From an uncultured Ignavibacteria bacterium (lineage in GTDB: Bacteria; Bacteroidota; Ignavibacteria; Ignavibacteriales; Melioribacteraceae): a DNA stretch of 12,083 bases. The stretch is from assembly GCA_937930275.1 (NCBI GenBank), contig CALGLM010000148.1:1-12083 (forward strand), in the 5' to 3' direction. The position numbers and the translations under genes were made by a program. A model generated the notes under the pieces. That model was not told where the DNA came from. It ran no database searches and was given only the letters and a program-made list of their open reading frames with translations. Within the stretch, counting starts at the first letter, position 1; each line of letters begins with the position of its first letter. Of the stretch, positions 1 through 7,100 are shown in pieces.

Positions 1-682
1 AAGAGGTTTCTAAAACCACTAAATGTTCGCCGTTTTTTCGTTTTACCGTTAGTTCGTAATTTTTAACATATCCGGAGCTTTCAACTATAGATTTAAATTT
101 ATCTCTATCGGCAGGATTTACATAAAGGTCGTTAACTACATCTATTTTTAATAATTCTTCTTTGCTGCTATATCCGAACATTTCCAAACCGGAATCGTTA
201 ATATCAATTAATTTTCCATCCGGAGAACTCTCGTAAACAACATCCTTAATATCGTTAAATAACTGCCTGTATCTATCTTGAACCTCTTTTAACCTGTTTT
301 CGGCTTTAATTTTTTCTGTTAAATCTTGTGCGCTACCTACTAAAGCTACAGGGTTTCCGGCTTCGTCTTTTACAATACCCGTACGCAGCAAAACCCAAAA
401 TTCAGTACCGTCTTTTTTCTTATTCAGTATTTTTCCTTCCCAAGCACCGTTTAATGTTTTTGGCAAAATTTCGGTTGCAAGTAAAGGATCGCTTCTATCA
501 GTTCGTAAAAAGGTTATATGTTTACCAATCAGTTCTTCTTTGCTATATCCGTAAGTATCCAAAAATGCTTGATTAACAAATAAAATATTATCCTGCATAT
601 CGGTTATACTTATGCATTCACTTAAACTATTAAGGGTCTGTTCTGCAATCTTTTCGTTATAAAAAGTTTCAAGTTTCGGCAA
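1..682 (-). CDS. PAS-domain sensor protein, N-terminal part (cut by window edge)
   Basis: An open frame runs without a stop from the left edge to a TTG start whose first base is at 682. The start is chosen because AAAGGAG lies 5 nt upstream of the TTG, an in-frame TAA lies eight codons upstream of it, and no ATG occurs near the N-terminus. The 227 visible residues hold two tandem PAS domains. The first, about residues 13-118, has the typical ITDMQDNILFVNQAF and YGYSKEELIGK segments and closes with a PAC motif (KKDGTEFWV ... GxAQDLTEK). A short helical linker (about 122-138) leads to a second PAS at about 139-227, with MFGYSSKEEL and KRKNGEHLVV. PAS domains sense ligands, redox state or light and usually control a C-terminal histidine kinase or GGDEF/EAL output; that output lies outside the window, so the function stays open. 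There is no signal peptide or membrane segment in the visible part, suggesting a cytoplasmic sensor. It is divergent from the HD-domain gene. Confidence 0.88.
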   Translation of the reverse strand, partial: MPKLETFYNEKIAEQTLNSLSECISITDMQDNILFVNQAFLDTYGYSKEELIGKHITFLRTDRSDPLLATEILPKTLNGAWEGKILNKKKDGTEFWVLLRTGIVKDEAGNPVALVGSAQDLTEKIKAENRLKEVQDRYRQLFNDIKDVVYESSPDGKLIDINDSGLEMFGYSSKEELLKIDVVNDLYVNPADRDKFKSIVESSGYVKNYELTVKRKNGEHLVVLETS

Positions 683-809
683 ATATGCTCCTTTATATAC
701 AAATTAGTATTAATAAAACAAATTACTCCTATTTAAATATAATAAATTAGTTGCTTTTTTCTATACTTTTTTTTACAATTATTTTAGGAATATACATTGG
801 GTGGAATTA
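683..809. promoter_or_regulatory. Divergent intergenic region with candidate promoter for the HD gene
   Basis: This AT-rich spacer separates the PAS gene (minus) from the HD gene (plus). On the plus strand, TTGCTT at 751-756 and TACAAT at 774-779 are 17 bp apart, the right geometry for a sigma-70-type promoter reading into the HD gene; the -35 box is only a half match. A 10-bp palindrome, TATTTAAATA, lies at 730-739 but is too AT-rich to be a convincing operator. No clear promoter for the PAS gene was recognised. If the organism uses Bacteroidota-like promoters, this call may be wrong. Confidence 0.3.
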
Positions 810-1955
810 ATGAATTACAATAATTTTATAGATAACATATTGCTGGGGAATGTTCCTTATAATGAAATAAATATACTTTATAGCAACTCACGTAAAACTG
901 CAGCTAATATAATATCCGATTCTATTATTGAAAACAACTTACAACATACAATAAGATATACCGAGAGCAGTAAAAACGAAATTACCGAAACAAGTGATAA
1001 CTTATTAACAATAAAACAGTTTAAGGAAGGCGAGCAGCAAATTGTTAGGAATAAAATCCCCACTGACGAAATATTATTTTTCTTCTATAATAAGGACTAT
1101 CTTCTTGTAAAAAAACATTTTGGATTATTTTTTGACTTAAACCTAAAAAGAAAATGCGGGTTACCGTATGTTGCACATTTATATCGAGTTTCCGCAACCC
1201 TTTTTTCTCTTTTCGCTAATAGCGATAATAGACATTTTTATTCAACATTAGCTGCCATTCACGATTCATTTGAAGATATTCCCTTAAAAATTGCCAAAAA
1301 CAATCGTAATTTTAACCTTTCTGCACTATCAAAATTTATTGACGAGAATATACCTTCGGATTACATTAATGATATAATAACTATTACAAATATGTACGAC
1401 TTACTACTCGGTTATACAGAAAGTTTTTTATTAAGTAAAGATATGGCTTTTTCTCCTAATAATATAGTTCCCCTTTTGGAAGAATTTTACACAAAAACCG
1501 ATTTCTTTAAACAAGAAATAATTAATTTAATTGCAGTTCTTGCAAGTATTGAATTTGATTCTGATTTTTTAAGAAATTTACGCTGGTTTACTTATATTAA
1601 TTATTATCTTCCTTCAATTGTTAACTCCTGTTTGCAGAATAACAATTTTTCGTTAATTGAATTAAAAACAATTGATTTATTAGACAACGCTTGGGGAATG
1701 AAATCGTTAGATATTACAGGAAAAATAAGACAAATTTTAAAGCGTCAAGAATTTATTAACTTAATTAAAAGCTCCGGAGTAGATTTTTGGGCAGTTAATC
1801 ATCATGTTAACGAACTTCAAAATATCACCTTACAAGATGCACGTGAATTAATAATCGAGTATCTAAGCAGTCCAAGATTAAGATTAGATTATCTTGAAAC
1901 TGCGTTAAAAATCATAAAATCATTACTCCCAGTATTAACCATAAACGAAACTTAA
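801..1955 (+). CDS. Stand-alone HD-domain protein, RelA/SpoT-type alarmone hydrolase-like
   Basis: The protein has 384 residues from GTG at 801, or 381 from ATG at 810. ATG 810 is better placed behind GGGTGG (798-803). The middle carries the RelA/SpoT hydrolase signature: RKCGLPYVAH (R117-H126), matching the family's R-K-S-G-x-P-Y-x-x-H; AAIHDSFED with H154-D155 and E158-D159, matching L-H-D-x-x-E-D; an IITITN segment where the family has LVxGVTK; and LKTIDLLDNAW with D292, matching the K-x-A-D-R-L-x-N motif. In Rel enzymes the two His, the HD Asp and this last Asp bind Mn2+, and the ED pair is catalytic; all are present. The D155-D292 spacing (137) is about twice that of Rel (about 66), so there is an insertion. 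No synthetase, TGS or ACT domain follows. Inference: hydrolysis of (p)ppGpp or a related nucleotide. The N-terminal 100 residues match nothing I recognise. The gene converges on the glycosyltransferase gene, overlapping it by 4 nt. HD fold is fairly sure; substrate is not. Confidence 0.72.
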   Translation: MELMNYNNFIDNILLGNVPYNEINILYSNSRKTAANIISDSIIENNLQHTIRYTESSKNEITETSDNLLTIKQFKEGEQQIVRNKIPTDEILFFFYNKDYLLVKKHFGLFFDLNLKRKCGLPYVAHLYRVSATLFSLFANSDNRHFYSTLAAIHDSFEDIPLKIAKNNRNFNLSALSKFIDENIPSDYINDIITITNMYDLLLGYTESFLLSKDMAFSPNNIVPLLEEFYTKTDFFKQEIINLIAVLASIEFDSDFLRNLRWFTYINYYLPSIVNSCLQNNNFSLIELKTIDLLDNAWGMKSLDITGKIRQILKRQEFINLIKSSGVDFWAVNHHVNELQNITLQDARELIIEYLSSPRLRLDYLETALKIIKSLLPVLTINET

Positions 1956-4006
1956 AGTCCGTATTTAGATTTTATCTCTCTTAAGCGTGTTCTTATATCT
2001 TTAGCTATTTCATCGTTAGGGTTACTTGTAATTGCAATCTCGATATATTTAAGAGCTTTTTCAATATCGCCTAAATAAGAGTAAGTAAGCGAAAGTTTGA
2101 AATTAGTGACATACAAATCTGGATAGAATTTTATTAATTCTTCTAAAATTTCCGCCGCTTTTTCATACTGTTTATTCTCAATTAATCTTTCGGCAAAGTC
2201 ATTTACATACTCCGCATAACCGCTAACAAAAAAATCTTTATATTCAGCAGAATGTTTAACCATTAATTCTTTGTGTATTTCATTCCATTTTTTAGTATAT
2301 ATTTCTGCGTTTCGGTTTAATATATCTCTCGCTGTTTCTTCTTTATCCAAATACTTAATCTTTTTGTAAGACCCGATACTTCCGCCCCATATATGGTCGT
2401 ATGATACGCTCGGAATAATATAGCTTTTTAAGCCTGCTAATTTAATCTGTAACCCTATATCCCATTCTTCGTAATAACAGGGAGTAAACTTATTTTCAAA
2501 CTTTATTCCGTGCTTATCAAATAGTTGCATATTTACGCCAAACAAAAAGCCGCTAACGGCATCCACCGTAGAAGTTTCGGGAAATGAACCCTTATCAAAA
2601 TACATAAAATCGGCTTTATCTTTATAACTAAAAAATGATCCTTGAGGACCAACCATTGCAGCATCCTTTCTCCATTCTATTAAGGAAGAAATTTTTTCAA
2701 CAACGTCATTTTCGATATGGATATCGGAGTTTAATATTAACGTAATGGGTGTTTCACTCATATTTAGTCCAATATTCCACGCACGGGCAACCCCGACATT
2801 TTTTTTCATTACTGCATAATTATTTATTCTTGGGTGATCTTTTATCTGATTAGCAACCGTTTCATCATTAAAAACAATTAGTAATTTCCCTTCAATTTTT
2901 TCTAAATCAGTCAATAATGTTTTAATATTGTACTTACTTGCGGGGGCATAATCTAAAACAGGAATAACAAAACTCCTTCTAAGATTATTAATTTCTTTTA
3001 ATGAAACTGTTACATTTTGTAAAGACCTTTCTCGCCATTCGCTACCTTTGGGAGTATTTTGTTTTTTACCCAGCACTACATCAACCAACTCATTTAATCT
3101 GTGTTCGTATGTATGAGCATTCAATACAACTTGCTTTCCCCTTTTAGCAATAAGTTCGCGTAGTTCGGCATTTTCAAGATAATACTTAATCGTATAATTT
3201 ATATTATCGTCTTCATAAAGAGCCAATTCTTCGGAGTGATTAAAAAACTCTTCCTGCCCGTTAGAAAAAGTAGGATCTGTTAATAAAAACGAACCAATCG
3301 ATAAAGTTTCAAACACTCTCATGTTCAAATCGTTATTTACTGCGTTATTAAACACAATTTTAGAAGAATCGAGCACCTTAGCCATATCATCCCAAAAACA
3401 TCTTTCGTAGTAAACATCGTGCTCTTCTTTCATTTTATTAAGCAAGCTTACTCTTCTTGGGTTAGCCATAGTACCGCCTACAAAACCTACGTCATAAATC
3501 TTTTTGCTACCTATTGATTTATGAATTTCGGGGTCACAACCCAATGGCAACCAAAACACATTTTTATGACCTTTTTCCGTAAAACTTGGTATATATTCTT
3601 TTTGAGCCAAAAAAATAAAATCAAAATTTTTTGCCCATTCTAATTGGTAATCTAAATTATTTAAATGTGAATCTATAAAGTACGCTGATGTAGGAATACC
3701 CATTTTATCAATATTCTTAGGAAAATAACCAAATACCGATTCCACCCACAAATACATATCCGGTTTAGCATTATTTGGTGTTCTATCATATAAATCTTTC
3801 ATATCCGGGCTGTCACCGGTCGGTATGTTATGATCAACAATAGGAAGTTTCATGTTTTCCAAATTCCAGTCTTTAACAAGAGACTGCGAAATTTTTGGAC
3901 CTATTGTAACAACATTAAAATTCTTTTTTAGTGCCCGCTCAAAATATGCTCCGGTTGTTACAGGATAGGAAGCATAAGCCAGCCAAATATTAATATTCTT
4001 AATCAT
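1952..4006 (-). CDS. Two-headed glycosyltransferase: CgeB-like GT-B, then GT2 (GT-A), then TPR
   Basis: The protein has 684 residues. An in-frame TGA lies two codons before the ATG at 4006, so the start is fixed; GGTG just upstream is the only, weak, ribosome site. Residues 1-310 look like a CgeB/DUF3880-type GT-B enzyme: PDMYLWVESVFGYFP (82-96), YDVGFVGG (171-178) and a C-terminal motif LNMRVFETLSIGSFLLTD (227-244) with R230 and E233, where the family binds the nucleotide sugar. Residues 345-575 look like a GT-A family 2 enzyme: KKNVGVARAWNIGL (401-414), a metal-binding ILNSDIHIEND (424-434, D428), GFLFGVN (486-492) and YYEEWDIGLQIKLAG (511-525) as the acidic catalytic segment. Residues 603-672 form two TPR-like repeats. 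There is no signal peptide or membrane helix. The two heads probably add consecutive sugars to one glycan. Acceptor and sugar cannot be read; the nearby flagellins make flagellin or a surface polysaccharide the natural candidates. Confidence 0.85.
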   Translation of the reverse strand: MIKNINIWLAYASYPVTTGAYFERALKKNFNVVTIGPKISQSLVKDWNLENMKLPIVDHNIPTGDSPDMKDLYDRTPNNAKPDMYLWVESVFGYFPKNIDKMGIPTSAYFIDSHLNNLDYQLEWAKNFDFIFLAQKEYIPSFTEKGHKNVFWLPLGCDPEIHKSIGSKKIYDVGFVGGTMANPRRVSLLNKMKEEHDVYYERCFWDDMAKVLDSSKIVFNNAVNNDLNMRVFETLSIGSFLLTDPTFSNGQEEFFNHSEELALYEDDNINYTIKYYLENAELRELIAKRGKQVVLNAHTYEHRLNELVDVVLGKKQNTPKGSEWRERSLQNVTVSLKEINNLRRSFVIPVLDYAPASKYNIKTLLTDLEKIEGKLLIVFNDETVANQIKDHPRINNYAVMKKNVGVARAWNIGLNMSETPITLILNSDIHIENDVVEKISSLIEWRKDAAMVGPQGSFFSYKDKADFMYFDKGSFPETSTVDAVSGFLFGVNMQLFDKHGIKFENKFTPCYYEEWDIGLQIKLAGLKSYIIPSVSYDHIWGGSIGSYKKIKYLDKEETARDILNRNAEIYTKKWNEIHKELMVKHSAEYKDFFVSGYAEYVNDFAERLIENKQYEKAAEILEELIKFYPDLYVTNFKLSLTYSYLGDIEKALKYIEIAITSNPNDEIAKDIRTRLREIKSKYGL

Positions 4007-4129
4007 TATTCACCGCTACACTTTTATTCACAAAATTTATTATATTTAGTTTTGTATTAAAATTAAAAAAATATAATATAATATAAACGTATTTTTTTTA
4101 TTCTACAATATTTATTAGGGTTATATTAA
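4007..4129. promoter_or_regulatory. AT-rich divergent intergenic region between the two glycosyltransferase genes
   Basis: This 123-bp spacer must hold the promoters of both divergent genes. It contains three tandem TATAA units (4072-4086), giving overlapping -10-like boxes on the plus strand. TTGTAT at 4052-4057 is 14 or 19 bp from them, so the pairing is not ideal. There is no FliA-type TAAA-N15-CGATA element, so the triple-module gene does not seem to use the promoter class of flagellins 2 and 3. The TTAGGG before the start at 4130 is a weak ribosome site. Confidence 0.3.
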
Positions 4130-7100
4130 ATGAAAAATTTGCCGATTCCGGAACATACGGAAGGAGAATTAGACTCTGCCGAAAAGAAATATTTGGAGCT
4201 AAAAAACCTTTTACCTGCAAATAATGAAGTAAACTTTTGGTTGGGGTATTTATATTTTCAAAAAAATGATTTTATTTCCGCACAAAAAACTATAGAGGAA
4301 TTTTTAAAGGTAAATAATAATATAAAAGCTTGGAATCTACTCGGATTAATATATCAAAACATGAAACAGTTTGAAAAAGCAAAAGAAGCTTATCAAACAG
4401 CAATTAGTTTAAATCCCAAATACTTGGATTCTCAATTTAATCTGGGGGTATTATTAACAGAAAATAATTTTTTTGATGAAGCAATAGAAATATTTACATT
4501 AATTAACGAAGAAAATTCCGAAGATTGCGAACCCTATTTTTTACTCGGATATTGCTATCAGCAAAAGAAAAATTACAATTTGGCAATACACTTTTATTCA
4601 ACTTCCCAAAGCTTAAATTGCAATAAAGCAGAGTTATACGCTAATTGTGCTAACATATTTTGCGAAATTAGTCAATTTGATAAAGCAATAGAATATATAA
4701 ATGACGGATTAAACTTATATCCCGAAAATGAAGATTTATTAATCGCTTTGGCATTTTATTACGAAAAAACAAGCGACTTTCAAAATCAAGAGTCCGTTTT
4801 ATTAAAATTAACTGAATCGGGTACAGCCAATTATATTCCGTTTTTTAGATTGGCTAATCTTTATAAAACTATTTGGCAGTTGGATAAAGCAGAATTATAT
4901 TATAAAAAGGCTTTGTCTTTATCTCCCGAGAACGAGGATGTTTTACTTAATTACGGCGTACTGTGTCATGCTTTAGGAAATTTTGAAAATGCAGTTGAAT
5001 TATTCAAAGTTGTGCTAAAAAAAATGCCTAATAATCTTTCGGCTTTGAATAACTTGGCTAATTCTCTGTTAGACCTTGAAAAATTTGATGAAGCAAAAAA
5101 TGTTTATCAAATAATATTTAATAATTTTCCAAATTCGTCATTAGAACACTTTAACTTTGGTCTCGCATTATTACTAAACGGCAACTATGAAGAAGGTTTT
5201 AAGCATTATGAATGGAGACTTTTACTTAATGAATACAAAAGAGAAATAGCAGGTAAACTAAGATGGAACGGTGAAAACTTATACAATAAGACTTTATTTG
5301 TTTACGGTGAACAGGGTATAGGCGATATAATTATGTTCTCAAGATTTTTACCGCAAATTAAAGAAAAATATAATTGTAAAATTATTTTTGAATGCCGCAA
5401 AGAAATAATTAATCTTATCATTCTAAACTTCCCCGAAATATCTGTTATTGAAAGGGGAAGTAATATAAACATTAACAGCTTTGATTATTATTGTTCTTTA
5501 TTAAGCTTACCGTTATTATTAAAAATAAAAAATACAAACGATATAAATCCAAATCCTTACCTTAAAGCCGATATAAATAAGGAAGCAAAATGGCAAAATT
5601 ATTTTTCTACATTTAATAAACTTAAAGTCGGAATTGTTTGGAAAGGTAATCCGTTTCCTTTAGAACATAGGAAACGACATACTGAATTGAAATATTTTTT
5701 TGAGATTGCTAAAATTAATGAAATTCAGCTTTTTAGTCTTCAATTCGGTGAAAATTGCAAAGCCGAGCTTGATATGCATAACATTATTGAATTGGCATAT
5801 AATTTTGACGAAACAGCTGCCATTATTAAAAATCTTGACTTAATAATAACCGTTGATACCTCAATTGCCCATTTAGCAGGTGCGCTCGGTACAAAAACTT
5901 GGGTACTTTTAACAAAAATTCCGGATTGGCGTTGGCTATTAAAAGATAACTCTTCCTACTGGTACTACTCAATAATGCTTTTCAGACAAAAAGAATTTAA
6001 TAATTGGAATAGTGTATTTGATGATGTAAAAAGCAGCTTAATAAAACTAATTACAACTTCAAGTGAAAATATTGAGCTTAACTATCAAATACTAAAAGAA
6101 AAAGCTTTTAACTTGCTTGAAGAAAATAAACTTAATGAAAGCATAGAAATTTATAAATTGCTTACTATAAATTTTCCTAACGATATTGAAAGTTTTATTT
6201 GGTTAGGGGTAGCATATTATAATTTTGGTAATTACAAAAGTGCAATTTCTAATTTCAAAAAAGTTTTAGAAACTCTTGGGTCGTTACCTGAGCAAATTTA
6301 TAATTATTATTGCACAAGTTTTTTAAATCTCGGTCAATATGATGAGGGCATAAAAGAAACCAAAAATGCAATTGAAATTTATGAGAACTCTGCCGAATTA
6401 AATAATACTTACGGTTTGTTGTTAGCAGCAAATAACAAAAAAGATGAAGCATTAAATTATTTTTATAAAACGTTAAAGCTAAATAATTACTTTCTTCCTG
6501 CAATGGTAAATATTGCAAATACTTACCAAGATTTAAAACAATTTAATAAGGCTATTGATTATTCGAAAGAAGCATTAAAAAATCATCCGGATATATTACA
6601 ATTTAACCAAATTATTGGCAACTGTTATTTAAATATTAATAAACCGGATGAATCGATTAAATACTTCAAGTTAATTGCTGAAAAAAGCGAAGACCCAAAG
6701 CTGTGTAATAACTATGGAATAGCACTTCAAAGGATTCATAATTATCATTTAGCTAATCATTATTTTTTAAAAGCATTAAATTTAGAGAATGATAATTACG
6801 GATACTTAGGAAATTTAGGAAACAACTATGCTTTAACTCATAATTTTGAAAAAGCATTAGAATGTTTTAACAAAGGATTAGAAATAGCTCCCGGGAATAA
6901 AGATTTGATTAGTATGGTTGGGTTAATAAAACTATTAACAGAGGATTTTAATAAAGGATGGCAGTTATTTGAATATAGTTTGACTAAAAATGTTCCTTTT
7001 GCAAATATTCCGGATTGTAAAGAATATAACGGTGAAAACCTGACCGGAAAAACTATTTTAATTTACTCCGAACACGGGTTAGGGGATACTTTACAATTTA

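Noticed and set aside
328..576. An 82-codon open frame on the plus strand.
   Set aside because: It lies wholly antisense to the PAS-domain gene, whose minus-strand translation shows two clear PAS domains; the plus-strand product resembles nothing and has no ribosome site.
4072..4086. Three tandem TATAA units as a phase-variable repeat tract.
   Set aside because: Only three copies in a very AT-rich spacer; too short to argue for slippage control. Noted only as part of the promoter region.
6255..6518. Antisense open frame inside the triple-module gene (with others at 7801-8013, 8101-8337 and 9094-9372).
   Set aside because: These lie opposite well-conserved TPR or GT motifs, have no ribosome sites, and read as low-complexity shadow peptides.
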